DNA from: Trueperella bialowiezensis
GTDB lineage: Bacteria > Actinomycetota > Actinomycetes > Actinomycetales > Actinomycetaceae
DNA: 64,000 nt
Reading direction: 5' to 3'
NCBI RefSeq assembly: GCF_900637955.1
Contig: NZ_LR134476.1
Span: 1,979,250 to 2,043,249 of the forward strand
The notes below the pieces were generated by a model that worked only from the letters and a program-made list of their open reading frames with translations, did no database searches and had not been told where the DNA came from. A program made the translations under genes and the position numbers. Every line of letters begins with the position of its first letter. The first letter of the stretch is position 1. Shown here one piece after another: positions 46,912-63,714 of the stretch.

Positions 46912-47945
46912 TCGCGATAGCGGGTGCCACAGGATATGCCGGTGGCGAAGTGGCACGGGTGTTGCTCGGGCATTCTCAGGCCAAAATTGAAACGGTGTGC
47001 GCGCATTCGTCGCGTGGTTTGTTGGGTGAACATCAGCCGCATTTGCGGCCACTGCGAGATCTTGAGCTTCAGCCGTTGGACGCGCGGGTGTTGGCCGATC
47101 ACGACGTCGTCGTGCTTGGTTTGCCGCACGGAGCGTCTGCCGAAATCACTCGAGACATTGAAAAGATCAATCCGGATGCGTTGATTATTGACTTAGGTGC
47201 AGATCATCGCTTGGAGAGCAGCTCGGCTTGGGAAGAGTTTTATGGATCACCAGCGGCTGAGCCGTGGACGTATGGGATGCCTGAGCTCATGCGCGCGAGC
47301 GGGCCGAGCCAACGCGAACGGCTAGGTTCTACCAGGCGTATTGCCGCGCCGGGCTGTAACGCGTCTGCAGTTACCTTTGCCGCTCAGCCGGCAATCGCTG
47401 CCGAGCTTGCAACGGGCGATGACATTGTAGCGATCCTGTCAGTTGGCTATTCGGGTGCTGGAAAGACGCCGAAGGCGCACCTTCTTGCTTCCGAGGCGGT
47501 TGAATCAGCTGCCCCGTACGCTGTGGGTGGCACTCACCGGCACATCCCAGAAATTGCACAAAATTTGATGGCAGCCGGAGCGCCTGAGGTGTCGCTGTCA
47601 TTTACCCCGGTTCTTGTGCCGATGTCACGGGGAATCTTGGCGACCGTTTCGATTCCAGTTCACGACGGCGTAAGCGCAGCCGACGTCGAGGAAGCTTACC
47701 GTGATGCGCTGAGTGGCGAACCGTTCGTCGTCTGGTCGGATACGTGGCCCACTACAGGCCTGAGCGTGGGGTCGAATCTTGCGCTCGTGCACGCCGAACT
47801 GGATCGCGATGAGCGGCGGATCACGGCGATCTGCGCGCTGGATAACCTGGTCAAAGGAACCGCGGGTGCGGCCGTGCAGTCGATGAATCTTGCGCTCGGC
47901 CTTCCAGAAGTGGAGGGATTGCCGCAGGTGGGGGTAGCGCCGTGA
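46899..47945 (+). CDS. argC: N-acetyl-gamma-glutamyl-phosphate reductase
   Basis: 348 residues from ATG 46899 (ATG 46893 also in frame). MTYTVAIAGATGYAGGEVARVLLGH nucleotide site, catalytic Cys in AAPGCNASAV, VGGTHRHIPEI with the active His and FTPVLVPMSRGILATV. First gene of argCJBD-R-G. Confidence 0.96.
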   Translation: MTYTVAIAGATGYAGGEVARVLLGHSQAKIETVCAHSSRGLLGEHQPHLRPLRDLELQPLDARVLADHDVVVLGLPHGASAEITRDIEKINPDALIIDLGADHRLESSSAWEEFYGSPAAEPWTYGMPELMRASGPSQRERLGSTRRIAAPGCNASAVTFAAQPAIAAELATGDDIVAILSVGYSGAGKTPKAHLLASEAVESAAPYAVGGTHRHIPEIAQNLMAAGAPEVSLSFTPVLVPMSRGILATVSIPVHDGVSAADVEEAYRDALSGEPFVVWSDTWPTTGLSVGSNLALVHAELDRDERRITAICALDNLVKGTAGAAVQSMNLALGLPEVEGLPQVGVAP

Positions 47946-49135
47946 TTTTTTCTCGAAATCTCATTGCTGTTGACACGGATCTGGGTGTCACCGCGCCGAA
48001 AGGTTTTCGAGCAGCAGGCGTGTCCGCAGGCCTGAAGAGCTCCGGTTTGGACGTGGCGGTGGTCAGTAACGATGGCCCGGCTCCCGTGTCCGCGCGCGTA
48101 CTCACGCAGAATCGAGTGTTTGCCGCTCCCGTGCAGTGGATGAAAAACACGGCCGGGATCAACCAGCGAGCCGTGGTGCTCAATTCCGGTGGCGCAAACG
48201 CTGCCACTGGGGAGGCTGGTTATCGCGATACCGTGGCAACGGCCGAATTCGCTGCTGCCAGGCTCGGTCTTGAACCGAATGACGTAGCCGTGTGTTCCAC
48301 CGGCATGATCGGCGAGCTGCTGCCTATGGACAAGCTGCTTGCCGGGGTTGGCGAAGCTATCGGAGAGCTTGATTCCGGATCCGACGCCGGTGACAGCGCA
48401 GCGCGCGCAATCATGACTACCGACACGCGCCCGAAACAGGCAGGGATCCGTGAGGGCGTAACGATTGGTGGCATGGCCAAGGGCGCCGGGATGCTGGCAC
48501 CTGCGATGGCCACGATGCTGTGCGTGATCACCACCGACGCCGTTCTCACACACGAACAGGCCCAACGCGCGCTGGATATCGCCGTCGCACACTCGTTCAA
48601 CAGGATCGATTCAGACGGGGCGATGTCCACCAACGACACGGTCATACTTCTCGCCTCCGGCGCGTCGGGAATAACGCCCGATGATTTCACAGAAAAACTC
48701 ACCGCCGTCGCCCAATCACTGGCCCGCCAGCTGATTGCCGACGCCGAAGGCGCATCCCACGATGTTCTCATTCGCGTGTCGGGAGCGAACAGTGAAACGG
48801 CAGGCCTTGCCGTTGCCCGCGCGATCTCCCGGTCGAACCTCGTGAAGGCAGCTATTTTCGGCAACGATCCCAACTGGGGGCGAGTCATCTCGCAGGTGGG
48901 GACAGTGCCCTACGAGGTTGCGCCATTTGACGCCGATAAACTAGACGTGTGGTTTAACGGAGTCCAGGTGTGCCGGGGTGGAGGATTGGGTGAAGACCGT
49001 TCACTTGTTGACCTCGGGGCGCATCGGGACGTCACTATCGAGGTTGACCTTCATGCCGGGCAGGAGATCGTTGAACTGTGGACCAACGATCTTACTCACG
49101 ACTACGTCCACGAGAATTCGGCTTATTCGACATGA
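47942..49135 (+). CDS. argJ: ornithine acetyltransferase (bifunctional ArgJ)
   Basis: 397 residues. Autocleavage site before Thr in [16 protein letters not shown] (N-terminal nucleophile), [30 protein letters not shown] and the C-terminal [15 protein letters not shown]. Recycles the acetyl group from N-acetylornithine to glutamate. GTG overlaps argC; stop overlaps argB. Some members are monofunctional; no argA/argE seen here, so the cyclic pathway fits. Confidence 0.95.
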   Translation: MIFSRNLIAVDTDLGVTAPKGFRAAGVSAGLKSSGLDVAVVSNDGPAPVSARVLTQNRVFAAPVQWMKNTAGINQRAVVLNSGGANAATGEAGYRDTVATAEFAAARLGLEPNDVAVCSTGMIGELLPMDKLLAGVGEAIGELDSGSDAGDSAARAIMTTDTRPKQAGIREGVTIGGMAKGAGMLAPAMATMLCVITTDAVLTHEQAQRALDIAVAHSFNRIDSDGAMSTNDTVILLASGASGITPDDFTEKLTAVAQSLARQLIADAEGASHDVLIRVSGANSETAGLAVARAISRSNLVKAAIFGNDPNWGRVISQVGTVPYEVAPFDADKLDVWFNGVQVCRGGGLGEDRSLVDLGAHRDVTIEVDLHAGQEIVELWTNDLTHDYVHENSAYST

Positions 49136-50037
49136 CGGGAATGTTACAGCGCCTCCAAGGCGCACAGGCGAAAGCGGAAACGCTCATCGAGGCGCTGCCG
49201 TGGATCAGGGAGTTCGCGGGAAAGCGCGTCGTCATCAAATATGGCGGCAACGCGATGGTCAACGACGATCTCAAACGGGCCTTCGCGAAAGACATCATTT
49301 TCATGCGCTCGGTTGGGCTCTATCCGATCGTTGTTCACGGGGGCGGACCACAGATCAATTCGATGCTACAACGCGTGGGCATCACATCTGAATTTCGTGG
49401 CGGACTGCGTGTGACGGACAAGGACACGATGGACGTCGTGCGCATGGTGCTCACCGGCCAGGTGCAACGCGAACTGGTCTCGCTGCTCAATATCGACGGG
49501 CCGTACGCGATGGGCCTATCGGGAGAAGACGCCGGCTTACTGACGGCCCGGAGGCGTACGGCCACGATTGACGGCAAAGCGGTCGACATCGGACATGTTG
49601 GCGACATTCACGAGGTGAAAGCCGATTCGCTCAATCAAATGCTTGCTGCCGGCGTGATCCCGGTGGTCTCGACTGTCGCGGTCGACGTCGATCACCCGGA
49701 GGAAGTCCTCAACGTCAACGCCGATACGGCCGCTGCGGCCATCGCGGCAGCGGCGAACGCGGATAAGCTCATCATGCTCACCGACGTCGAAGGCCTCTAC
49801 CTTGACTGGCCAGACAAATCATCGCTCGTCTCTGAGATTCATCCTGATGAGGTGCGCACACTACTCGACCGGCTTGATTCAGGTATGAAACCAAAGATGG
49901 AAGCCGCGCTGTACGCCGTCGATCATGGCGTGCCGAAAGCACATATTATTGATGGCCGGATGGCACATTCGATGCTCCTAGAAATCTTCACCGATGCGGG
50001 CATCGGAACTCAGGTCACATGGGAGGCAGCGAGGTGA
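49132..50037 (+). CDS. argB: acetylglutamate kinase
   Basis: 301 residues from ATG 49132 (ATGA overlap with argJ). [12 protein letters not shown] phosphate loop, [23 protein letters not shown] and the segment [16 protein letters not shown]. The N-terminal extension ([14 protein letters not shown]) is the type found in arginine-inhibited hexameric kinases, so feedback control is likely. Confidence 0.96.
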   Translation: MTGMLQRLQGAQAKAETLIEALPWIREFAGKRVVIKYGGNAMVNDDLKRAFAKDIIFMRSVGLYPIVVHGGGPQINSMLQRVGITSEFRGGLRVTDKDTMDVVRMVLTGQVQRELVSLLNIDGPYAMGLSGEDAGLLTARRRTATIDGKAVDIGHVGDIHEVKADSLNQMLAAGVIPVVSTVAVDVDHPEEVLNVNADTAAAAIAAAANADKLIMLTDVEGLYLDWPDKSSLVSEIHPDEVRTLLDRLDSGMKPKMEAALYAVDHGVPKAHIIDGRMAHSMLLEIFTDAGIGTQVTWEAAR

Positions 50038-51176
50038 CGTACAAAAACTTTTACAGTCAGGCGATGATGGACGCCTTTGGCACGCCACAGCTCGTGATTG
50101 ATCGCGGCGAAGGCGTGTACGTGTGGGACACCGACGGCAAGAAATATCTCGATCTCCTCGCAGGTATCGCCGTCAACGCTCTTGGCTACGGCCATCCGGC
50201 GATCACTCACGCACTGTGTGAACAAGCCCAAAAAGTCACGCACACGTCGAACTTTTTTGCCACGGTACCGCAGATCGAACTCGCCCGTACTTTGCAAAAG
50301 ATGCTTTCTGCCGAAGGATACGTGGGTGCGTCGGCACGCACATTCTTCTGCAATTCGGGTGCGGAAGCTAACGAGGCCGCAATCAAAATCGCGCTCATGC
50401 ACAAGCCGCGCGGGCGGATTATCGCGCTGACCAACGGCTTCCACGGCCGTACACTCGGATCCTTGGCGATCACCCATAAACCGGCTATCAGGCAGCCTTT
50501 CGAACCGCTACCCGGTAACGTCACCTTCATCGAACCGACAACCGAGGCGCTCGAGGCAGCTTTTGCCGACGACGTCGCCGCAGTTTTCCTTGAAACAATT
50601 CAAGGTGAGGCCGGAGTCCAACCGTTACGTCCCGAGTTTATGCGTAGGGCTCGCGGGTTAGCAGACCGCTATTCGGCACTGCTTGTCGTTGACGAAATTC
50701 AGACCGGGATCGGCCGAACCGGACGCTGGTTCGCGCATTCCGGCGTCGTCAAAGCTGACATCATTACGCTGGCCAAGGGGCTTGGCGGGGGAGTGCCGAT
50801 CGGTGCCGTCGTCGGCATTGAAAAAGCGGGCAGGCTCATGAGCCCAGGTAGTCACGGCAGCACGTTCGGTGGAAATCCTCTGGCGTGTGCGGCGGCGCTA
50901 GCAGTGGTGAATGAAGTCAAAGAATTGCTCGCCCACGTTAGCGATACTGGCGCGTGGCTGCGCGAACAACTCGAAAAGGCCGGATTTGCTACTCGAGGTG
51001 CTGGCTTGCTGATCGGAATCAGTGTGGACAACGCACCGCAGGTACAAAAAGAGTTGCTTGAGCGAGGCGTCATCGTCAATGCTCCCAACGAGTCCACAAT
51101 TAGGCTTGCGCCACCGCTGATCATCACGCGAAGTGATCTAGAGCCGTTCATTCGCGTCTTAAAGGAGGTAGCATGA
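50034..51176 (+). CDS. argD: acetylornithine aminotransferase
   Basis: 380 residues from GTG 50034. PLP enzyme: [38 protein letters not shown] and the PLP Lys in [14 protein letters not shown], then [13 protein letters not shown]. Stop overlaps argR by 4 bases; argF, which normally follows, is not here. Confidence 0.95.
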   Translation: MTYKNFYSQAMMDAFGTPQLVIDRGEGVYVWDTDGKKYLDLLAGIAVNALGYGHPAITHALCEQAQKVTHTSNFFATVPQIELARTLQKMLSAEGYVGASARTFFCNSGAEANEAAIKIALMHKPRGRIIALTNGFHGRTLGSLAITHKPAIRQPFEPLPGNVTFIEPTTEALEAAFADDVAAVFLETIQGEAGVQPLRPEFMRRARGLADRYSALLVVDEIQTGIGRTGRWFAHSGVVKADIITLAKGLGGGVPIGAVVGIEKAGRLMSPGSHGSTFGGNPLACAAALAVVNEVKELLAHVSDTGAWLREQLEKAGFATRGAGLLIGISVDNAPQVQKELLERGVIVNAPNESTIRLAPPLIITRSDLEPFIRVLKEVA

Positions 51177-51676
51177 GCGCGATTGTCACCAGAGCCGCGC
51201 GCCTGGCACGCATATCCGCGATCGTTGAGGCACAACCGATATCTTCCCAAGGAGAGCTACGCAAACTTCTCGCCTTGGAAGGCATCGAGGTCACCCAAGC
51301 CACGCTTTCGCGCGACCTCGATGAACTGCAAGCGCGCAAAGAACCAACGCCCGACGGCGGGAAGGCATACCGCATCCCTTCGCCGGGTGTCATGGGGGAG
51401 CAGGAATCGGCTGCACTTGGTACCCTCAAGCGCTGGGCGCGCGAAGTGATGGTCTCAGCGAAAAATACGTCTAACCAGGTTGTTTTGCGGACACCCCCGG
51501 GTGCCGCGCAGCTACTCGCCTCGTCGCTCGATCGGGCAGTGCTCGACGGCGTGCTCGGCTGCATCGCCGGTGACGACACGGTATTAGTCATAACAGAAAG
51601 CCCGAAGCGAGCCGAGAAACTCGTCACCGAGCTCATCGGCTTCGCACAAGCTCAAACGTCAACCAATAATGAATAA
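51173..51676 (+). CDS. argR: arginine repressor
   Basis: 167 residues. Winged helix (about 8-75) with ISSQGELRKLLALEGIEVTQ and TLSRDLDELQA; C-terminal hexamer/arginine-binding domain with GCIAGDDTVLVI, whose Asp pair contacts arginine. Overlaps argD by 4 bases, so it is expressed with the genes it controls. Confidence 0.95.
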   Translation: MSAIVTRAARLARISAIVEAQPISSQGELRKLLALEGIEVTQATLSRDLDELQARKEPTPDGGKAYRIPSPGVMGEQESAALGTLKRWAREVMVSAKNTSNQVVLRTPPGAAQLLASSLDRAVLDGVLGCIAGDDTVLVITESPKRAEKLVTELIGFAQAQTSTNNE

Positions 51677-51685
51677 GGGGAAAAC

Positions 51686-52921
51686 ATGGCAAAGGATCGC
51701 GTAGTACTCGCATATTCAGGCGGCCTCGACACGTCTGTGGCGATCGGCTGGATCGGTGAACAAACCGGCGCCGAAGTGGTGACCGTGGCTGTCGACGTCG
51801 GACAAGGCGGCGAAGATCTCGATGTGATCCGCCAGCGCGCACTCGATTGCGGTGCGGTGGAATCCTATGTGGCCGACGCACGCGACGAGTTCGCCGAAGA
51901 ATACTGCATGCTCGACCTTCAGGCCAACGGCGTGTACATGGACGCATATCCGCTGGTATCTGCGCTGTCGCGCCCGGTCATCGTCAAGCATTTGGTCACG
52001 GCGGCACGTCAGTTCGGCGCGACCGTCGTCGCTCACGGCTGCACCGGTAAGGGTAACGACCAGGTGCGTTTCGAAAACGGGATCACCGCGCTCGGCCCGG
52101 ATCTGAAGTGCCTATCACCGGTGCGTGATCTTGCCCTCACGCGTGAGTTTGCGATTTCGTACGCGGAAAAACACGATCTGCCGATCGAAACGACCAAGTC
52201 CAATCCATTCTCTATTGACCAGAATGTGTGGGGCCGCGCTATTGAAACCGGCTATCTGGAAGACCTGTGGAATGCACCCACGAAGGACGTCTACTCCTAC
52301 ACGGATGATCCGGCCTATCCGCCGCTACCCGACGAGGTCGTCATCGAATTTGATAAGGGCATCCCGGTCAAGATCGACGGGCGCGATGTCACACCTCTGC
52401 AAGCGATCGAAGAGATGAACCGGCGCGCCGGCGCCCAGGGCATCGGTCGGATCGACATCGTCGAGGACCGCATGGTGGGCATCAAGTCGCGCGAAATCTA
52501 CGAAGCACCCGGTGCGGTTGCGTTGATGGAAGCTCACAAGGAACTCGAACGAGTGACCATGGATCGCGAACAGGCCCGTTTCAAGCAGCGGGTGTCGCTA
52601 CGCTGGTCTGAGCTCGTCTACGAGGGGCAGTGGTTCTCGCCGCTCAAGCGCTCACTCGACGCCTTTATTCTGGACACGCAAGAGTACGTGTCCGGCGAGA
52701 TTCGGATGACGTTGCACGGCGGGCGCGCAGTCGTCACTGGACGCCGTTCCGAAACCTCCCTGTACGATTTCAACCTCGCCACCTACGACGAAGGCGACAG
52801 CTTCGACCAGTCTCACGCCCGCGGCTTCATCGAGCTCACGGGTCTGACCTCGAAGCTTGCCGCAGCACGCGACGTGAAGTTCGGCAAGGGTGAGGCGATG
52901 CCGAAGCTCAACCTGAGCTAG
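51686..52921 (+). CDS. argG: argininosuccinate synthase
   Basis: 411 residues. ATP-binding [43 protein letters not shown] and the AGxxGIGR-type segment [35 protein letters not shown] precedes ATG. Last gene of the plus-strand arg run, ended by a hairpin. Confidence 0.97.
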   Translation: MAKDRVVLAYSGGLDTSVAIGWIGEQTGAEVVTVAVDVGQGGEDLDVIRQRALDCGAVESYVADARDEFAEEYCMLDLQANGVYMDAYPLVSALSRPVIVKHLVTAARQFGATVVAHGCTGKGNDQVRFENGITALGPDLKCLSPVRDLALTREFAISYAEKHDLPIETTKSNPFSIDQNVWGRAIETGYLEDLWNAPTKDVYSYTDDPAYPPLPDEVVIEFDKGIPVKIDGRDVTPLQAIEEMNRRAGAQGIGRIDIVEDRMVGIKSREIYEAPGAVALMEAHKELERVTMDREQARFKQRVSLRWSELVYEGQWFSPLKRSLDAFILDTQEYVSGEIRMTLHGGRAVVTGRRSETSLYDFNLATYDEGDSFDQSHARGFIELTGLTSKLAAARDVKFGKGEAMPKLNLS

Positions 52922-52935
52922 CTAGCTGACCTCAG

Positions 52936-52969
52936 ATCCGCCGCGCGCCATGATCGGTGCGCGGCGGAT
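52936..52969. terminator. bidirectional terminator between argG and argF
   Basis: ATCCGCCGCGCGCC (52936-52949) pairs with GGTGCGCGGCGGAT (52956-52969), 14 bp with one G-T, between convergent stops (52921 and 52972). Confidence 0.82.
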
Positions 52970-52971
52970 TG

Positions 52972-53967
52972 TCATAGGTTCTCAGCGAGCGTGGCTACCA
53001 TGACGGCCTTGATGGTGTGCATCCGGTTTTCTGCCTGATCGAAAACTTTCGATGCAGGCGATGAGAACACGTCATCGGTCACCTCGAGCGCGTCCATCCC
53101 GGTGGCCTCATAGACCTCCCGGCCAACCGACGTGTTGAGATCGTGGAAGGCTGGCAGGCAGTGCATGAAAATTGCCCCGTCAGTGGCGCTCATCAGCTCG
53201 GCATTTACTTGATAGGGCCGCAGTGCTGCAACCCGATCTGCCCACACATCGGGAGCTTCACCCATCGACACCCACACGTCGGTGGACACGACGTCGGCGC
53301 CGGCCACGGCGGCCGGGTCCTCGGTGATCGTGATGCGCGCCCCCGTCTGTGCTGCGACATCGCTGGCGATCTGGCGCGCTTCGGCGTCGGGCTGATACTC
53401 CCGTGGAGCGATGATCCGCACGTCCATGCCAAGCATCGCGGACGAGACGAGCAGCGAACGGCCCGTGTTGAACCGCGCGTCGCCAAGATATGCGTGGACG
53501 ACGTCGGAAAACGGTTTGGCCACGTGCTCCTTGATGGTCAGCGCGTCGGCGAGCATCTGGGTGGGATGCCACGAATCGGTGAGCCCGTTGTAGACCGGAA
53601 CGCCGGCGTGGCGCGCCAAGATTTCCACGCCTTCGTGTTCTGATCCGCGGAACTGGATCGCATCGTAAAAGCGCCCGAGCACGGCTGCAGTATCCGCATA
53701 CGATTCCTTGTGGCCGATCTGTGAGGTCGTGCCATCGAGCATGGTCACGTGCGCACCCTGATGGAAAGCGGCCACTTCGAAGGCGGTTCGCGTGCGCGTG
53801 GAGGTCTTTTCAAAAAGGAGCGCGATGGTCTTGCCGTCGAGGTAGCGAACCTCACGCCCGGCCTTGCGGTCAGCCTTAAGCTTGGCGGCCAGTTCAATCA
53901 GACCCTGCCACTGTGCGGGCGTAAAATCTGCTTCTTTCAGGAAGGAGCGTCCATAGAGTTCGTGCAT
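52972..53967 (-). CDS. argF: ornithine carbamoyltransferase
   Basis: 331 residues. Carbamoyl-phosphate motif [25 protein letters not shown], and the ornithine site MHCLPAFHD. Length and N-terminus ([17 protein letters not shown]) resemble the longer ArcB/ArgI-type enzymes of firmicutes and enterobacteria more than the roughly 305-residue ArgF of actinobacterial arg operons. It lies on the strand opposite to argG and argH rather than between argD and argR. No arcA/arcC neighbours, so a biosynthetic role is likely, possibly after gene replacement. Confidence 0.93.
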   Translation of the reverse strand: MHELYGRSFLKEADFTPAQWQGLIELAAKLKADRKAGREVRYLDGKTIALLFEKTSTRTRTAFEVAAFHQGAHVTMLDGTTSQIGHKESYADTAAVLGRFYDAIQFRGSEHEGVEILARHAGVPVYNGLTDSWHPTQMLADALTIKEHVAKPFSDVVHAYLGDARFNTGRSLLVSSAMLGMDVRIIAPREYQPDAEARQIASDVAAQTGARITITEDPAAVAGADVVSTDVWVSMGEAPDVWADRVAALRPYQVNAELMSATDGAIFMHCLPAFHDLNTSVGREVYEATGMDALEVTDDVFSSPASKVFDQAENRMHTIKAVMVATLAENL

Positions 53968-53996
53968 GAGTAAATCCTAGTCGGGTGTCGGCGTCG

Positions 53997-55040
53997 TTAA
54001 AGTGTTTCTGGCCGGGAAGCCGCCGCGCCGTCCGGGTAACCGTTCGGGTTGGCCTGCTGCCAGCGCCATGTATCAGCGCACATGTCGGCTATCGAAAACT
54101 CAGCTTCCCAGCCAAGTTCCGTGCGGGCCAGATCAGGTGCGGCATACACTTCCGCGCGATCGCCGGCACGGCGCGGCGCGACCTCCTTGTTGATCTCGAA
54201 GCCGCAGGCCTGCTCGAACGCATCGACCAGTTCGAATACGGACGTTCCCGTTCCCGTGCCAAGGTTCCAGATTTTCACTCGCTCCTCGAAGTTCGGCAGC
54301 TTGTCAAGAGCAACGACGTGCGCGCGAGCCAAATCTACAACGTGCAAGTAGTCTCGGACGGCCGAACCATCGCGAGTTGGATAGTCATCACCAAAAATCA
54401 ACAGTTTGTCGAGACGACCAGTGGCCACCTGTGCCACTGAGGGCATGAGATTGTTCGGACGACCCAGAGGATTCTCACCAATCTTGCCAGACTGATGGGC
54501 GCCCACCGGGTTGAAATAGCGGAGCAAGGCGAGGCGGAACCCGTAGGCGTGAGAAAAGTCGGTGAGGATTCGTTCGCTTGCCACTTTCGTGTAGCCGTAC
54601 GGGGAAAGAGAATCGAGGTGCTCGACGTCCTCCGTCAGCGGCAGGTCGGCGTCGCCATAGACCGTTGCCGATGAAGAAAAGACGATTGTTGAGCAGCCCG
54701 AGGCGATCATTCCCCGGGTGATCGCGAACGTGGTCATCAGATTGTTTTCGTAATATTCGAGCGGCTTGTCGACCGATTCTCCCACCGCTTTCAAACCGGC
54801 GAAGTGGATGACGGCGTCGGGGCGCTCCTTGTCGAAGATCTGGCGGGTGAGGTCCGCATCCGTGAGGTCAGCCTTATACCAGCGGATATCGGTACCGGTG
54901 ATCTCTTCAAGACGGTCGATCACCGTTTCCTGAGAGTTAGAAAAATTATCCACAACGATCGGCTCGTGGCCAGCTGCCACCAACTCGACCACCGTGTGGG
55001 AACCGATATAGCCAGCACCGCCAGCAACTAGAACTTTCAC
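53997..55040 (-). CDS. galE: UDP-glucose 4-epimerase
   Basis: 347-residue extended SDR enzyme interconverting UDP-glucose and UDP-galactose. NAD site VAGGAGYIGSHTVVEL, FSSSATVYGDAD (catalytic Ser) and SPYGYTKVASE (Tyr-x3-Lys), then LRYFNPVGAH and RDYLHVVDLARAH. It is nested on the minus strand between argF and argH, 29 bases before argF, so possibly one transcript; no gal genes nearby. Confidence 0.95.
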   Translation of the reverse strand: MKVLVAGGAGYIGSHTVVELVAAGHEPIVVDNFSNSQETVIDRLEEITGTDIRWYKADLTDADLTRQIFDKERPDAVIHFAGLKAVGESVDKPLEYYENNLMTTFAITRGMIASGCSTIVFSSSATVYGDADLPLTEDVEHLDSLSPYGYTKVASERILTDFSHAYGFRLALLRYFNPVGAHQSGKIGENPLGRPNNLMPSVAQVATGRLDKLLIFGDDYPTRDGSAVRDYLHVVDLARAHVVALDKLPNFEERVKIWNLGTGTGTSVFELVDAFEQACGFEINKEVAPRRAGDRAEVYAAPDLARTELGWEAEFSIADMCADTWRWQQANPNGYPDGAAASRPETL

Positions 55041-55105
55041 GCCATCTCCTTACGTCGTCTGTACAGCAAATTCTACGCTGGTGGACTCATTTTCCTACAA
55101 GGTGA

Positions 55106-56548
<1,443 letters not shown>

Positions 56549-56670
56549 CCGGAAAAGCTAGGTGTGGCACGCCAGGATTCGTGAACTAGCATGCCGGTAA
56601 GGCAGAATGTGAACGAGCTCGATGCGATCTGCGAAAGCGAGCTCACCGACGATAAGAAGGGACAACAAAC

Positions 56671-57930
56671 GTGAGTGACGTTCTTGACGAACTCGAATGG
56701 CGCGGGCTCATCGCCCAACACTCGGATATTGACAAGCTGCGTGCAGACCTAGCCGAGGGGCCGATCACGTTTTATTGCGGTTTCGATCCGACTGCGCCGT
56801 CCCTTCACCACGGGCACCTCGTGGCGGTCAAGGTGATGCGTCACTTGCAGCTAGCCGGGCACAAGCCGCTCGTGCTCGTTGGTGGTGCGACCGGCCTGAT
56901 TGGCGATCCGCGCGACAAGGGCGAACGCACGCTTAACACCAAGGAGACCGTGGCCCAGTGGAGTGTGTCGCTCAAGAACCAGCTCGAAACACTTCTTGAT
57001 TTTGAAGGCGAAAACGCGGCTCGCACGGTCAACAATCTGGATTGGACGTCCGAGCTGTCCGCTATCGACTTGCTACGTGATCTCGGCAAGCACTTCCGGA
57101 TGGGAACAATGCTGTCCAAGGACATCGTCAAGCGTCGCCTCGAATCTGAGGAAGGTATTTCCTACACGGAGTTTTCCTACCAGATCTTGCAGGCCAACGA
57201 TTATCTCGAGCTGTACCGGCGTTACAACTGCACGCTCGAAGTGGGCGGCAACGATCAGTGGGGCAACCTTGTAGGCGGCATGGATTTGATCCACAAGGTT
57301 GAGGGCGAATCTGTACACGTGCTGACGAACCCGCTGATTACGAAATCCGATGGCTCGAAGTTCGGCAAGACCGAGGGCGGGGCGATCTGGCTCAATCCCG
57401 ACATGCTCAGCCCCTACAAGTTCTACCAGTTCTGGCTCAATACTGCCGACGACGACGTCGTGCACATGCTCAAAGTGTTCACCTTCCTGAGCCGGGAGCG
57501 AATTGAGGAGCTTGCCCAGCAGGTGGCCGAGCGCCCGCAGGCACGCGAAGCCCAACGGGTGCTCGCCGAAGAAGTGACGACCTGGGTACATGGTGCCGAT
57601 GTGACGGAGCGAGTGAAGCAGGCCTCTGCAGTGCTTTTTGGACGCGCGGAACCGACCGGGCTGGACGCGGCGACGCTTCTTGATGCAACCGCTGAACTAC
57701 CATCTGCGTCAGCATCACTCGGAGATTCCATCCAGGATGTGCTCGTTAACCTTGGCCTAGAAAAGGGTCGGGGAGCAGCGCGGCGGACGATTGCCTCCGG
57801 TGGCGTGTACATCAACAACGTGAAAGTCGACGACGAAGAGCGCGTACTAGAAAGCGATGACGTCCTGGCCGGCGACCTCATCCTCGTGCGTAAGGGACGG
57901 AAAAATATGACCGTCGTACACGTGCACTAG
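56671..57930 (+). CDS. tyrS: tyrosyl-tRNA synthetase
   Basis: 419 residues. Class I HIGH-like motif PSLHHGHLV, tyrosine pocket YCGFDPTAPS, KMSKS-like motif KFGKT in KSDGSKFGKTEGG, and a C-terminal S4 RNA-binding domain (about 350-415). GTG start; GAAGGGA lies 10-16 bases before. No T-box riboswitch is seen in the 120-base upstream gap. Confidence 0.96.
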   Translation: MSDVLDELEWRGLIAQHSDIDKLRADLAEGPITFYCGFDPTAPSLHHGHLVAVKVMRHLQLAGHKPLVLVGGATGLIGDPRDKGERTLNTKETVAQWSVSLKNQLETLLDFEGENAARTVNNLDWTSELSAIDLLRDLGKHFRMGTMLSKDIVKRRLESEEGISYTEFSYQILQANDYLELYRRYNCTLEVGGNDQWGNLVGGMDLIHKVEGESVHVLTNPLITKSDGSKFGKTEGGAIWLNPDMLSPYKFYQFWLNTADDDVVHMLKVFTFLSRERIEELAQQVAERPQAREAQRVLAEEVTTWVHGADVTERVKQASAVLFGRAEPTGLDAATLLDATAELPSASASLGDSIQDVLVNLGLEKGRGAARRTIASGGVYINNVKVDDEERVLESDDVLAGDLILVRKGRKNMTVVHVH

Positions 57931-57940
57931 ACGCGTTTCG

Positions 57941-57965
57941 CGTGTGCCGGTCACACGACGTTTTT
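57941..57965 (+). terminator. tyrS terminator
   Basis: CGTGTG (57941-57946) and CACACG (57952-57957) form a short stem followed by ACG and five T (57961-57965). Confidence 0.65.
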
Positions 57966-58017
57966 CACGTGATTTCAAGGGTTTCTGGGTGTGTGATGAG
58001 TGTTACGCGCACAAAAT

Positions 58018-58046
58018 TTGACGGTCTCGAACCGGGTGCGTAAAGT
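58018..58046 (+). promoter_or_regulatory. rrn promoter P1
   Basis: TTGACG (58018-58023), exactly 17 bases, TAAAGT (58041-58046), about 500 bases before 16S. Confidence 0.8.
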
Positions 58047-58147
58047 ATTTATCTGTTGCCACGGAGTGCAGCGAAGTCCCGGGAAATTAATTCCAAGGAT
58101 CAGTGCGCTTCGAAACGGTCAGGAAAAGAATGTGATCCATTCGCTTC

Positions 58148-58176
58148 TTGACAAGCGGCGACGCGGACTTTAACAT
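58148..58176 (+). promoter_or_regulatory. rrn promoter P2
   Basis: Perfect -35 TTGACA (58148-58153), exactly 17 bases, TAACAT (58171-58176). Tandem with P1, as in many rRNA operons. Confidence 0.8.
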
Positions 58177-58182
58177 AGAAGT

Positions 58183-58550
58183 CCTCCCTTCGGAACAAGT
58201 CGACTAACATCGGCATGTTTCGGATGCGGGTGTGTTGTTTGATATCTCAATAGTGTGTCAGCTTTTTATGTTGTTTTTGGTTTGGCTGGCTGGGTGTCTG
58301 CTGATCTTTGTGGTTGGTGGGTGTTTGGTTGGTCAGGCTGTTTTTGTCTGGTGGCTGGCTGGGTGTCCTTGGTGTTGTGATCGTTTTTGGTTGTGGCGTC
58401 GGGGGTGTTTGGTTGGTTGCTGGATGTTTTTTGCCAGTTTGTTTTGGTATTTTTTTTGGAGTCTGTTTTCAGGTTCTTCATTTATTGATTGGATGCTCCT
58501 TGTTGTTGTGGCCGTGTTTGGTTGCAGTGGTTGGGGGGGGTGTTTGGTTT
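58183..58550 (+). other. rrn leader with strong G/T skew
   Basis: No gene. GTTTGATATCTCAATAGTG at 58235-58253 resembles the actinobacterial box that precedes rRNA (antitermination/processing). From about 58258 the plus strand is almost purely G and T with long TTTGG/TGGTTGG tracts up to an eight-G run at 58533-58540; reading frames here are by-products of this skew. Confidence 0.65.
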
Positions 58551-63372
<4,822 letters not shown>

Positions 63373-63442
63373 CAATATGCTGATTGTTGTTCGCGTCTAC
63401 TATACGATTCTTGGCTCCCACACTGTGGGTTGCCTTTTGGTT

Positions 63443-63562
63443 TTGGTGGTGGTTTTAGCGGTGGGGTCACGCCCGGTCCCTTTCCGAACCCGGAAGCTAA
63501 GCCTGCCAGCGCCGATGGTACTGCACTTGAGAGGGTGTGGGAGAGTAGGACATCGCCACCAA
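63443..63562 (+). rRNA. rrf: 5S ribosomal RNA
   Basis: TTGGTGG (63443-63449) pairs with CCACCAA (63556-63562); inside lie CCGAACCCGGAAGCTAAG and GATGGTACTGCA, typical 5S segments. 120 nt. Confidence 0.95.
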
Positions 63563-63571
63563 CTATTTTTT

Positions 63572-63626
63572 GTGGAGGGTGTGAGAGAACCTGGGTTTGG
63601 ATACCAGGGTTTCTCACACCCTCCAC
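63572..63626 (+). terminator. rrn operon terminator
   Basis: GTGGAGGGTGTGAGA (63572-63586) pairs perfectly with TCTCACACCCTCCAC (63612-63626); the stem continues imperfectly through AACCTGG/CCAGGGTT. Confidence 0.9.
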
Positions 63627-63714
63627 TTTCGTGTCTTGAGTATCGGCAACCCATGCGTGCTTAGCCGGGCAGGCCTGGCTGGTGTGGCCTAGTGGCACGG
63701 CTTCTTGTTGTTTC

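Noticed and set aside
56549..56670. T-box or tRNA upstream of tyrS
   Set aside because: No T-box core sequence or specifier hairpin, and no tRNA fold found in the 122 bases.
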